From Agrocybe praecox (Eukaryota; Basidiomycota; Agaricomycetes; Agaricales; Agrocybaceae): a DNA stretch of 64,000 nucleotides. A program made the position numbers and the translations under genes. The stretch is taken from NCBI GenBank assembly GCA_964017145.1, contig OZ024840.1, positions 1,922,001 through 1,986,000 of the forward strand, given 5' to 3'. The notes under the pieces were generated by a model. The model had not been told where the DNA came from, ran no database searches, and saw nothing but the letters and a program-made list of their open reading frames with translations. This document shows, piece after piece, positions 36,655 to 46,975 of the stretch; position 1 is the stretch's first letter; each line of letters opens with the position of its first letter.

Positions 36655-37411
36655 ATGTCTAATCATGCTCTACCTCTTCCTCATATACGACGAGTTGTTA
36701 CATCTCATGATGAAGTAGGAAACTCGATCATCCTGAGCGACGCCGAGTTACCTTCTGAGGTTTGGGTTCTTTCGTTCTGTTCTTTTGTTCTGTTCGCATC
36801 CTGGTGCTTATCTACCTTCAGGTCATGCAAATTGTTAAAGACGGCCGTTCCACGGCAATATGGGTTACGACTGACGCAGTACCAACCGATGACAATAATA
36901 ATCAGTTTGTCACTCTCTGCCCTGTTTTCAATGTCATTTTAATCAGAGTTTCAGAGACGATGGCGCAAAGCGCAAGATTGATGATGTAAAAAATCTCAAG
37001 CTTGTTCATCCAAATGGTACCAATCTTCGCTCCACGGAGCTATGCCCCGGTGCTATCACCCCTATGGTATGGATTGATTATGCAATAAATCACTAGCGGA
37101 CACATACTCATAATATCACTTAGCACCGTACTTGTTCACTGGACTACAACATCCTTGGTATGAAATAATATATTCCAGCCAGTTATTTTCTTAATCATAT
37201 GGTCATTATAGTCTCAGGAGAGCTGGTCTTGGTCAATGAAGATGGCACAGAGAAACATCTGAAAAATCCAGGCGACACTGTTATTCAGAAAGGCACAATG
37301 CATGCGTGGAGAAATCCCACTGATAAGTGGGCCCGGTGGATAACTGTTCTCATTGCGGCAAATCCCGTTGTCGTCGATGGCAAGCAATTAGATCCCCAAA
37401 TCGTGCTGTAG
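36655..37411 (+). CDS. Small cupin (cupin_2) protein
   Basis: Single-domain fungal cupin of about 170 residues. It starts at ATG 36655 (MSNHALPLPHIRRVVTSHDE), followed by GNSIILSDAELPSE, VKDGRSTAIWVTTDAVPTDD, HPNGTNLRSTELCPGAITPM, HRTCSLDYNIL, and VSGELVLVNEDGTEKHLKNP. Cupin motif 2 is GDTVIQKGTMHAWRN. The first motif has HRT rather than HxH, so the metal site, if present, keeps His from motif 1 and His from motif 2 only; this form is common in fungal cupins of this type. The nearby SDR and ketol-acid reductoisomerase suggest a metabolic rather than regulatory role. Substrate unknown. Four or five exons. Confidence 0.8.
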
Positions 37412-37518
37412 AGGTTAACGACATAGATGGTAATTTTAGCCTTTTTTTAACTAAAAGATTAGTCCAGTGAATAAATGTCTTTGACGATATGACATTTCAT
37501 TGGTTAGTCATTGGTTAG

Positions 37519-38574
37519 TCACTGGAAATTAACAAACAACCCTCCATCTACAATTATGGAAGCTCCAGTCACATATCGCGCCAGATCACTTGCAAGAAAC
37601 ACTACCGGCCCTGCTATATCTTCCGGAACTGTAATTATGCATCAAATTTCTTTGTCTGTACCAGTGAGTGGGTCCTACTTGCCTCCGAGCCTGCCGATAA
37701 GAGTTCGATTAATCATATAATCCCGCTTCGCAGTGTCCTTGAGGTCTTCTTTATTGATATCCGTCGCAATGGTCCCAGGGAGAACTGAATTCGCTCGAAT
37801 GCCGTACTTTCCCAAAGCAACTGCGCAGTTTTGCATGAGATTTGTTATCGCGGCTTTCGTTGGACCGTAATGACTACATCCAATCAGCAAACACATGGGA
37901 TAATTTCGAGTTACAAGACCCACCATTGTTGTGCTCCTCCAAGAAGACCGGAGATCGACGATATGGCAATAAGTGAACCCCCTTGTGGAACCTGATTCTT
38001 CATCTGTATAGAAACCTCTGTGGTTGTATAATTCAGTCGTCTAACATGTAACGAAACATCCAGAGAAGATTACCTTGGACGATGTAAAACGTTCCATCGA
38101 GGTTAACTTGGCGAGTTCGTTCCCAGGTTTCCAGAGGCATGGTCAAGAAGTCGGAAAATGGGCATATGCCGACATTCGATACCAGTACATCAATTCGTCC
38201 GAATTCTTTGACACCCATTTCAACTATCTGCAAAGTTGATGAGTATGACTACCGAGTGTCCGCTTTTCACACAAATTGACTAGACCTTTTTAGACGTCTG
38301 AAGATCTGCCATATCTCCTGGGATGACAACAGACCTGACGCCTTTCGCTTCGACTTCCTCCTGGAGAGCTCGGATCTCTTCAGTGGTCGCTTCATCCCCA
38401 AAATAATGTAGAATTAAACCGGATGCTCCTTGCTTTACAAATTCTAGGGCACTGGATAAATGCATTCTGAAGTTCCGGAGATTGAAGTAATCACTGCACT
38501 CCCACCCACCATGCTCGACCTATGCCTCTGGATGCTCCAGTTATACATACAACTTTGTTGGGCGTAAGTGACAT
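37519..38574 (-). CDS. Classical SDR, similar to fungal L-rhamnose 1-dehydrogenase
   Basis: NAD(P)-dependent short-chain dehydrogenase of about 260 residues. From ATG 38574: [20 protein letters not shown] (TGxxxGxG), spliced to [13 protein letters not shown], then PGDMADL and [15 protein letters not shown] (NxG). Next are the catalytic Ser in [10 protein letters not shown], the YGPTK active-site YxxxK, and [15 protein letters not shown]. The C-terminus has IGRLG + [15 protein letters not shown] and [18 protein letters not shown]. The C-terminal block and [11 protein letters not shown] agree with my recollection of fungal L-rhamnose 1-dehydrogenases, the first step of non-phosphorylating rhamnose catabolism; the general SDR call is much surer than the substrate. 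Five introns. It is divergent from the KARI homologue. Confidence 0.85.
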
Positions 38575-38591
38575 GAAGAGGAATATTATCG

Positions 38592-38605
38592 CCTCCGTAC
38601 GGAGG
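38592..38605. promoter_or_regulatory. Perfect 14-bp palindrome with CCG/CGG half-sites
   Basis: CCTCCGTACGGAGG is its own reverse complement and lies 18 bp upstream of the SDR ATG. Everted CCG...CGG half-sites are the usual binding form of fungal Zn2Cys6 regulators. The spacing here is 2, so it is not the Leu3 site (CCGGNNCCGG). Function is inference. Confidence 0.45.
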
Positions 38606-38664
38606 ACCTCCAATTTTTATACCTGTGTATAGATTTACAGCGTTTTGACGACGTGAAATAATAG

Positions 38665-38722
38665 CGGCCCGCCATTACACCTGATGTTACTTGCCATATG
38701 GCACTGTAGATTACGGCCCGCC
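38665..38722. repeat. Direct repeat pair CGGCCCGCC
   Basis: The 9-mer occurs at 38665-38673 and again at 38714-38722, 49 bp apart and both in the same orientation, within the divergent SDR/KARI promoter. It is GC-rich in an otherwise AT-rich spacer, so it may be a binding-site pair. Confidence 0.4.
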
Positions 38723-38895
38723 GTTGCTGTGGTTCTCCAAGTCACCAGGACATGAGATTCTCTTCTTGGTCCGCACAGGCTTTGAAGAAGAAGAATTTAA
38801 GTGAGAGGGGGATGATGGTACTAATATTTTTCATCTTGTTTCCTTTAGATCCACAATAGAAACTTCAAATCTCCTGGACGATATTCACTTCTAAC

Positions 38896-40431
38896 ATGCC
38901 TTCAGCTAAGATGTATGTTTTCACTTTTGATTTCTACTTATACCTTTTCCCTGACAAACATGATTGACCATTTTGAATAGCTACTATGACTCAGATGCAG
39001 ACCTAAGTATCTTGAAGGATAAGCTGATCGTCTTCTTAGGGTACGCTATTCAGTTTGCTATTCCAATGTGTTTCATGCTTCAGTGCTGAGAGATCTGTGA
39101 CGCAGGTTTGGCAATCAGGGTGCTGCTCAAGCGCAGAACTTGCGCGACTCTGGGATACCCAACGAGAAGATCCTGGTAGCAAACAGACAAGACTCTTACG
39201 CTGAAGATGCCGTGTCCAAAGGCTTCATCGTCGAACATGACTTCGAAAAGGCTGCTCTGGTGGCTGATGGTGGGCCCTCATTAGTTCTTGCTTCACTAAT
39301 GAAGTTGATATTTACTTTTCTGTAGTATTATTCTTACTTATTCCCGATCAAGTTCAACCTGGGGTATTCAACCAGAAATTTGCCCCGCGTTTGAAGCCCA
39401 ATGCTACAATCGTGATTGCTAGCGGTTATAATGTTTTCTACAAGCTACTTTCCTTCAAACCCCAGCAAGATATAGTGATGGTCGCTCCCAGGTAGTATTA
39501 TCTCTTGTTATCAAGGAGGATTAAATTAACAAGGTTGTATTAGGATGATTGGGAGTTCTGTTCGCTCTTTGTATCAGAAAGGAAAGGGATACCCATGTTT
39601 CGTCTCTGTGGAGCAGGATGGCTCAGGCTCTGGATTGTCTACTGCTCTTGCCCTCTCGCGGGCGATAGGCGCCACCAAGGCCGGAGCTATCGCCTCTTCT
39701 GCCAGGGAAGAAACTGCAATGGATCTTTTCGCTGGTATGCACGGCTACTCTACCTTGTATCGTATTTAAATTCTAAGTTTGATTTAGAGCAAGCACTTTG
39801 GCCAAACATTATCATGTTATTCCGGTTGGTAGATTCTCCGTTGTTATAACGAGTCAAATCCTTAAAATATATGCACAGCGAAGCCTTCAGTGTTTTGAAG
39901 GAAGCAGGTTGTTCGGACGAAGCACTTTGCTATGAAATGTGAGGCCTCATTCTTTATCATTGGCTGTTCAACATACTTACTATATTTTCTACGTAGGTGG
40001 ATGTCGAAGGAGCCAGCAGAAATCTTTGAAAGGGCGGCTGAAGATGGTTTCATCAACCAGGTGCGTTGTATATCGGGACCATACCCATACGCAGTGCTGA
40101 CTGGGCACATAGTTAAAGCATCACTCGATAGTGTCGCAATATGGTCAGCTTAGCGGCTCGCTTTCTCTTGACGGCTCCTTGGCTCGAGCCCATTTCAAAG
40201 ACATTTTATACAACCAGGTTTGCTAGCTTTAGATATACCGCTAGGCTTATGACTGAATGATCGGCATAGGTTCTAAACGGGAAGTTTGCTAAACATTTGT
40301 CCACAATTGAAGAGAAACTTGAACTTGAGGGACCGGAAAATCCTCTGAACCAGTTATACCAGAGGTCAGAGGAATCGGAGCTAGCTCAAGCGGAGAAGCG
40401 AGTTCGCGAAAGGTTGGCTGGATTATTGTAA
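38896..40431 (+). CDS. Divergent ketol-acid reductoisomerase homologue
   Basis: Homologue of acetohydroxyacid isomeroreductase (IlvC/Ilv5), the second step of valine/isoleucine synthesis. Rossmann motif FLGFGNQGAAQAQNLRDSG is clear, then LLIPDQVQPGVF, DIVMVAPRMIGSSVRSLYQK, and IGATKAGAIASS. The C-terminal knotted domain keeps the metal-ligand motif MDLFAEQ (D...E) and SDEALCYEMWMSKEPAEI. Odd points: canonical HGFN, whose His lies in the active site, is replaced by SGYN, and HEL of the second ligand helix by SKE. The start MPSAKIYYDSDADLSILKDK shows no mitochondrial presequence, whereas Ilv5 is mitochondrial. So this is likely a specialised or neofunctionalised paralogue. About seven introns. 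Confidence 0.82.
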
Positions 40432-40714
40432 TCACTCGGCATTTGTTCGCGTGAAACCGTCGTAGACCATGGTTGTGTTTTTGACAATATTGATATAATG
40501 CACAGTGAAAGGTTTCTTCTCTAAGGAAGCCGTCAGTAGTTTAAGTTTGAGGCTGTGAGGCGGCCTCTGCTATGAAAGTGCCAATACATAAACACGCACA
40601 AGCAAGGGTCAACGCTTTTTTGGCGGTCACCCTTAAGTTTAACCACTCACACCTTCCACAGTCCGGGCTGTTTTTGCTCACATACATACAAAGTAACCAG
40701 GTTGTAAAAGCAGA

Positions 40715-42970
40715 ATGGAAATAGATAAATCCCCAGGCAGACACTCGTACGTTATAAATTATCGTTTTGTCTGGACCTTGATTGTTTACCTTGCAGATCT
40801 CGAAACTTGTCTACCGATACTCTGCGTACCAAAAGGTCGCAGCGTTCTACTTCCAGGGATCGCGAGAAGAAAGACAGGCGCAGAGACAGAGGTGAGGACG
40901 AAAGAAGGAAACGAAGCCGTAGTCGTGATAAAGGAAGTGAACGAGGCTACCGGGATCGTTCACGCGACAGGCATAGGGACCGTGACAGGGAGCGAGACAG
41001 GGAACACCGACGAGACAGGGACAGCGATAGAGGTCACCGCAGCAGCAGACACGATGGACACGACAGCCGACACAGCAGCTACCGTGAACGAGACCGAGAC
41101 AGGTACAGGGACCGGGACGACAAGGATCGCGACCGTAGACGAAAGAGAGACGATTACGATACTGAACGGGATAACGATGATAGGGTCAAAAGAAAGAAGT
41201 CTGAGGTCTTGGACGACATTCCACCCCCGCCATCGGGCTTGCCTCCTCCTCCACCTCGCGACAGCCCTCTCTCAATTGATCGAAAGAGAGGCGATCTTAG
41301 AGATGATTTTGATGATGAAAGCTTGAGCACCAAGAGCCCTCCACCTCCAGGCGTAAGGTACGTTACTTTTCTTCCTTGGTGTGTATATCCTTATTGAATT
41401 CCACGTAGACGTGGCTCTCCATCCTATCCATCATACGATAATCAGATGGACTTCAATCCTGATGAGCCTAAAGAAGATGATTCAGAAGCACGATCAGTTT
41501 TTGTTTCCCAACTTGCTGCACGCTTGACTGCTCGAGACCTAGGTTATTTCTTTGAAGACAAACTAGGGGAGGGCACAGTCATGGATTCTAGAATTGTCAC
41601 GGACAGACTGTCTCGTCGATCTAAAGGGTTAGCAACTTCTTCTCGATCTTCATTTACAAACTGATAGTTTGCATAGAATTGGGTACGTTGAGTTCCGGTC
41701 TATCGACCTCGTAGAAAAGGCACTCGCACTTTCTGGAACTGTGGTTATGGGTCTACCCATCATGGTTCAACTTACCGAATCCGAGAGAAACAAACTTCAT
41801 CCAGGAGATGGGTACGCAACTCAAAAAAAAAGATTTCTTTGGCCATCTTTATTGACAATATCTATAGGAGTCTGAACCTCCCTCCCGGCGTAACGTCTTC
41901 TCACGGCTCAATGCAGTGTGTACCAAAATATATTCCATGTTTTCCACCATTTATATTTTTCACAGATTATATGTTGGCTCTTTACACTTCAACCTCACTG
42001 AATCCGATATCAAACAAGTATTTGAGCCTTTCGGAGAACTTGAATTTGTCGATCTTCACAGGGATCCGATGACTGGTCGAAGCAAAGGATATGCATTTGT
42101 CCAGTAAGTCCCCCCGCATACGACAGGATGCGCTTAGCTGAAGGATATACACCCTAGATACAAGCGAGCTGAAGATGCAAGAATGGCTCTAGAACAAATG
42201 GAGGGCTTCGAACTGGCTGGACGTACTGTAAGTTTTGATCATGCTATCCCTATCTATCCTCTCCTTATATTTTGAGCAAAGCTTCGTGTCAATACGGTCC
42301 ATGAAAAGGGCACGGTCAAATATACTCAGCAGGATTCTCTAGATGAAGCCGGCGGTGAGTTTTCTTTTCCTAGTTCTAATAATCTGACTCAACGGATGGA
42401 TTCTAGGTGGTAATTTGAATGCGGCGTCCCGCCAAGCACTAATGCAGAAACTTGCTAGGACTGAAACTGCGCCTTCTCTTCCAGAACCTGCGTATGTCAC
42501 GGCCTCTTAAAGTATTTGTGCCGATGTACTGACAAACTCTTCAGACCCCGAGCCAGCTTCCAATCGATGCAATCTCGTTCAGTGTTACTGAAAAATATGT
42601 TTGATCCAGAAGAGTATGCAATTTTTTTTGTTGCCAGAAGTCCTACCACTTGAATGACATATTTCCTTCCAGGGAGACAGAACAAGACTGGGATAAAGAC
42701 CTCGCTGAAGATGTCAAAGGAGAATGCGAAACCAAGTATGGTGCCGTCACTGCGATCAAAGTTGAAAAAGACACACAGGCAAGTTTTGTCACAACACTAA
42801 TGACAAGCATGTCTTACCTTTACGTCCTTATACAGGGCGAGATTTACGTCAAATTTGACACTATAGATTCTGCAAAGAACGCTATTCAAGGTCTCAATGG
42901 ACGCTGGTTTGGAGGCAAACAAGTATCGGCTGCCTTTATTTCCGACGCCATCATGCAGGCACATCAGTAG
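40715..42970 (+). CDS. RBM39: RBM39/CAPER-type splicing factor (RS domain, three RRMs)
   Basis: Nuclear splicing factor of the U2AF65-like RBM39/Rsd1 group. Exon 1 (MEIDKSPGRHS) splices to an RS/RD-rich domain (40800-41200, many RDRDR repeats). A proline-rich linker (DDIPPPPSGLPPPPPRDSP) follows. RRM1 has RSVFVSQLAARLTARDLGYF and GIGYVEFRSIDLVEKAL. RRM2 has RLYVGSLHFNLTESDIKQVF and GRSKGYAFVQ. The third, UHM-like RRM has LLKNMFDPEEETEQDWDKDL, KYGAVTAIKVEKDTQGEIYV and GRWFGGKQVSAAFI. The protein ends QAHQ with TAG at 42968-42970. About eight introns. The order and the WF-G signature of the last RRM make the family call firm. Confidence 0.93.
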
Positions 42971-43442
42971 GGCTCGAACGAGTTCAGCAAAAGACCCAGC
43001 CAGATACCGTTCACTGAATTTTCTTTCGTCATAAACAGATCAACCTAAAAAGAAATATTCGTTTGACGCCCTTTTTTCTATCTGATGTCACTACATCTCA
43101 ACCTATATACTGTCCAGATTCCCTTCCCTCTTTTAGAGGCGGATAACCAAGGTTTCTTGTACAGGTGACATGCCAAGTTGTATGCGGATACAGCTTGACA
43201 TTTTTATTCTGTTTTACCTCAAATGTTTTTTTTCCTGCGTTAGATTATCCAACCGAAAATAATAATCCATCTTGTTGCACAAGTCACTCGAAAGAAGTGT
43301 GGCATGCTCTAACCTTCAATGATTTTCTATGGTTAGGAACTCGACTCGGGCTCTTTACTCCAAGTTCTAAAGAACTAATAGGCTAATGTAGGTTCCCCCA
43401 GGGGTGTGGTCTCTTATGATCAGATCGTGAAAGGAATTCGAC
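42971..43442. other. Convergent intergenic region RBM39 / MFS
   Basis: About 470 bp between two stop codons of convergent genes. Probably both 3' UTRs. A 73-codon plus-strand frame at 43165-43386 has no family features. Confidence 0.4.
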
Positions 43443-45910
43443 CTAGTACATGTAACGGAACGATGGAGATTTCGGACCCAACGCCAAAGCTTCCGTTTCG
43501 ACGTCTTGCGCTGTAATGTTCACATTCTGAACCCTGTTTCTCCTGTGATTTTCCATTCTCATATACAAACCAGTGCTAGACGAATTCCCATTAGTGACGA
43601 CGTCGATATCCCTCCAAAATTGGATTACCTTGCAACCAGGACGAGGCAAAGACCGCCAAACGCAGCTACAAAGGAGAGTCACGTCATACTTCTTATCGTT
43701 GCACGATAGGACACACCGGAAGTCGCGAGAGCTGATTTTGTCAACGTCAGATACGAGTGTTCCTGAACGCCGAAGTTTTACCCACCTAACACATATTTGG
43801 GCTCGTCCTTGGCCCTGAAGACATTTGTGGATATCAAGCCTGATGAGTTTGCCAGGGCCACTATTGGGAATAAGATGAGTGCAAGTTTACGAGCAGAAAG
43901 TTTACTAGACAGACCCATCACTGCCGCCACTACTGCACGACGAGATTCACTGGGTGTGTTATTTGAGTACCATGCGCTAACTAGGACAGACGGGGCGAAC
44001 GCCTGGAATGCCAGTTTGCTATGTTAACCGGCAGCGTGTTCTCTTATAGAAATTATCCTTACCCCGCTAGTTATCAGGAAACAAGCAAAATAAGCAACTC
44101 CCTTGTTTTTCAGAACATCAATGCATCCCAACACGATAAATCCAGCAATACTGGTGGCAAGCGCAATACATCTGCGGTTATGGTTTGAGTGTTTCCCCGT
44201 TGAAAGAGAATGGAAGAACCAGAATACGTACATGTGGATCGATCGTTCTCTGAAGTAGTCTGACGAGAATGTAAGCAGTAAAAGTGAGACGGTGCCGACT
44301 ATGTTTGGGGCGACCGTGAACAAGTTTGTGCGAACAGTAGAATAACCCAAGCTTGCTACTATCTGCGGCAAGAAGTTATTTACGCTTGCGAGGGGGACAC
44401 CGAAAGATAAAGAGATGAGAGCCCATATCCTATAAAAATATCAAATGCTGATATCTACGATATTCGATAAATGCATACCAATACATAGGGTCTTTAAACG
44501 GCTGAAAAGCATCCCGTATATCCAATTTCGAATTCACCACCACAGATGAATCTGTTAACATTCTTGCATTTGCCACCGCTTTTTGCCGCGGCGTTAATTT
44601 CTTCCAGGTCGAAGAAGACGTTGGGAGCCAGAACCATGCAAATATTGCAAAAGTGATAGTACCAGCGCCTAACGGAAGCGGAGAATATAAATTGGGAGTA
44701 AATACTTCCGAAAAGCATCCGAACATTACCTTCGATCCAGAACAGAAATTGCCAAGAATGGTATTTCGCGCTATGGATATGGAAAACACCGTAAGCGATA
44801 AGTCCAGAGAACGCTCCAGAAATTGACGAGGCCGCTGGATATGAGTAAAGTATTCAGTGAACTTTTAGAAAGTACCAGATTGCTCAAAACAAAGCGTACC
44901 GTAGAAAACACCGACGCGAGATGCAAGTTCATTCCGTTTGTAGAACGTTGACAAATAGAAGACTACTCCTGGAAGCATGGCCGACTCGAAAATCCCCAGA
45001 AAGAATCGAATGGCAAATATTTCTGGAGGTTATTTCAGCGCGCTATAACCGTTTGCAATGTCAAATCTTACGGGAGAAATTCTTGGCCGCTCCTGCCAGC
45101 AACGACCTGAAATAATTAATTTGTGAGTCAAATGATTATGGGCTATATGCATCACGGGAAGGGCAGATACATAGACCCCTTGTGGATTAAACGATATTAG
45201 CCGTAGAACTTTGCCACAGGCAAAGATAAACGCACAAATCCAACCATCATGAGAGGAAGTACTCGTGCTGCAGAATACCTCTTCACTAGTAAAGATATCG
45301 GGGTACCAAACCTGGAGCCATAAACCAGTATCAAGATCCTTTATTATAGTAGATATGAAGAGCTCCTCACAAACAGAAAGGCACCTGAAAGGAAGAGGAA
45401 TTCATAAGGACATAGAAATATGAGCCACCTTGAAGAACTCTCACATAGAATATCATGACCAGAAGATAATACTATTCTGCTTTAGTGAATCATCTCAAAT
45501 CGATTATAAGAAGTCACAAATACCTGGTTCCCTGTAAGGCCGATGTCCTTGATGGAAAAGCGCTGCGTTCAGTAACCTGTGCATGAACATGAGTGTAGCA
45601 AATACCTTGTCCCAACCATCTGTCTTTGCATTACCAACATTCCCTTTATCCAAAGCATTACACAGGTACCTGAATAGACTGATGTAAGCCTGGAACTGGT
45701 GGAACATTGCATGAAAACAAACATGAAGGCCAAAGGGAGGATCAAATTGCAGTCAAACTTCCAACGAAGCTTGCGTTCCTCTTCAGGAGACACCTGGGAC
45801 AACTTCAATCTGTCCTTGTTATCGTCTCCATCTTCAAGCGCCTCAGAACGAATTTCTGGTTGATCAAAGTCGGTTTTCCTAGAGTCCGAGTGTAACGAAG
45901 CAGAATCCAT
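43443..45910 (-). CDS. MFS permease of the DAL5/TNA1 (anion:cation symporter) family
   Basis: Major facilitator of the allantoate/nicotinate permease family. ATG 45910 opens an acidic cytosolic leader, then LRWKFDCNLILPLAFMFVF, LDKGNVGNAKTDGWDK + DIGLTGNQ (TM1 signature), YYLLVMIFY + VPFCLF + GTPISLLVKR, and RVLPLMMVGF. Next are IFAIRFFLGIFESAMLPGVV, FYKRNELASRVGVFY, SISGAFSGLIAYGVF, and GAGTITFAIFAWFWLPTS. The second half has FLPQIVASLGYSTVRTNLF, APSVLVSAWYSN and ANSSGLISTNVFRAKDEPKY. It ends TAQDVETEALALGPKSPSFR, a common family tail. At first the 45100-45500 stretch looks broken, but short introns and a 14-nt exon (45371-45384) restore all 12 helices. Substrate unknown; divergent from RidA. 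Confidence 0.87.
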
Positions 45911-46189
45911 TTCTCTGAAGGGATGAAATGACCGAAAAGCTTTTCAAGGGGTTGTCGTTTATCTGCGAAACGGCGTGAAAGCTCCACAAGGTTTTCGGTG
46001 GTAAAAGCATAGTGTTCTTCAAAGGGGGTTAGAATTAGAATTATGGTACTCAACGTTGCGGACCGTTGAGAACCGTTCAAGGGTCGTCTGACGTCTGAGC
46101 AGCGTGATCCTCGCAGCTTCAAAAATATAAATAAGCATATATCCTTCTGATCACAAAAGATAACAGTTTCTTCATCTTCAACCTCCACC
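45911..46189. promoter_or_regulatory. Divergent promoter MFS / RidA
   Basis: 279 bp between divergent starts. It contains repeated ACCGTT-like hexamers (46063-46077 region). Positional inference only. Confidence 0.35.
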
Positions 46190-46754
46190 ATGTCTAATAT
46201 TGAGAAAATTAACTCGGACGCGATTCCACACTTCAATCATATCCTATGTCAGTCTTTCCTTCCTTTCGGAATCGATATCAAGTCCTGATAACATATATGC
46301 AGCCCATGCTACCAAGGTCCCCGGCTTGATTTTTGTCAGTGGCCAAGTTCCTATTGATCAGGACGCTGTGATAATTCCAGGTGGAATCAAAGAACATACG
46401 GTAAGTACATACATGGAGCTCCAATATAGTTTTTTCGCCGCTGCTGACCATTCCGCTCTCGGGCTATCAATTATAGGCCCAATGTATTAAAAATATTGGT
46501 GCAGTACTCGAAGCCGCAGGGTCTTCATGGGAGAAAGTAGTTAAGGTCAATGTCTACCTGAAGAACATGGACGACTTCCATGAAATGAATGATATCTATG
46601 AGAAGGTACGAGAGCATATATACAAGAATGTTCTTCGACATAACTCACACATATCCAGCTCATACCAACTCCTAAGCCATCTAGGACATGCATTCAAGCC
46701 GGGAGACTTCCAAATGACGTCGACGTAGAAATGGAGGTGATAGCTGCAGCTTAA
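46190..46754 (+). CDS. RidA/YjgF/Hmf1-family enamine/imine deaminase
   Basis: Small trimeric deaminase hydrolysing reactive enamine/imine intermediates of PLP enzymes. Four exons give about 127 residues: [47 protein letters not shown] + [40 protein letters not shown], and [12 protein letters not shown] (with the catalytic Arg). The end is [11 protein letters not shown] (with the conserved Glu). No mitochondrial presequence is present, so this is a cytosolic Hmf1-like form. Start ATG at 46190 is in a CCACCATG context. The gene is divergent from the MFS permease. Confidence 0.94.
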
Positions 46755-46975
46755 TCATCCGTGTATTTCATTTTCTTCTTCGTATTTAACATGAGATTGT
46801 TGGGTAACACGGTCAGGACAGAGATGGAGGATTGGTCCCAAGCTCCGCGAGGCCTCTGGCAATGACTCGGATGTGAGGCGGGACTGCCTATTTTGGCATT
46901 TGAGAGGCGCCAGTCAATATCAAATTTGAGGTGTGACATAGATAATGTAGGATGACGACGAATATCCACCGTATA

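Larger units (their letters stand above)
38575..38895. promoter_or_regulatory. Divergent promoter between SDR and KARI homologue
   Basis: 321 bp between divergent start codons. It holds a perfect 14-bp palindrome near the SDR start and two identical CGGCCCGCC repeats, listed separately, plus a pyrimidine/purine-skewed stretch at 38785-38850 nearer the KARI start. This arrangement fits co-regulation of the two genes. Confidence 0.5.

Noticed and set aside
43165..43386. 73-codon plus-strand frame between RBM39 and the MFS gene
   Set aside because: Lies in the convergent 3' flanks, with no motif and unremarkable composition.
45100..45500. MFS permease as a pseudogene
   Set aside because: All frames show stops, but short introns and micro-exons restore a complete 12-helix protein with canonical motifs.
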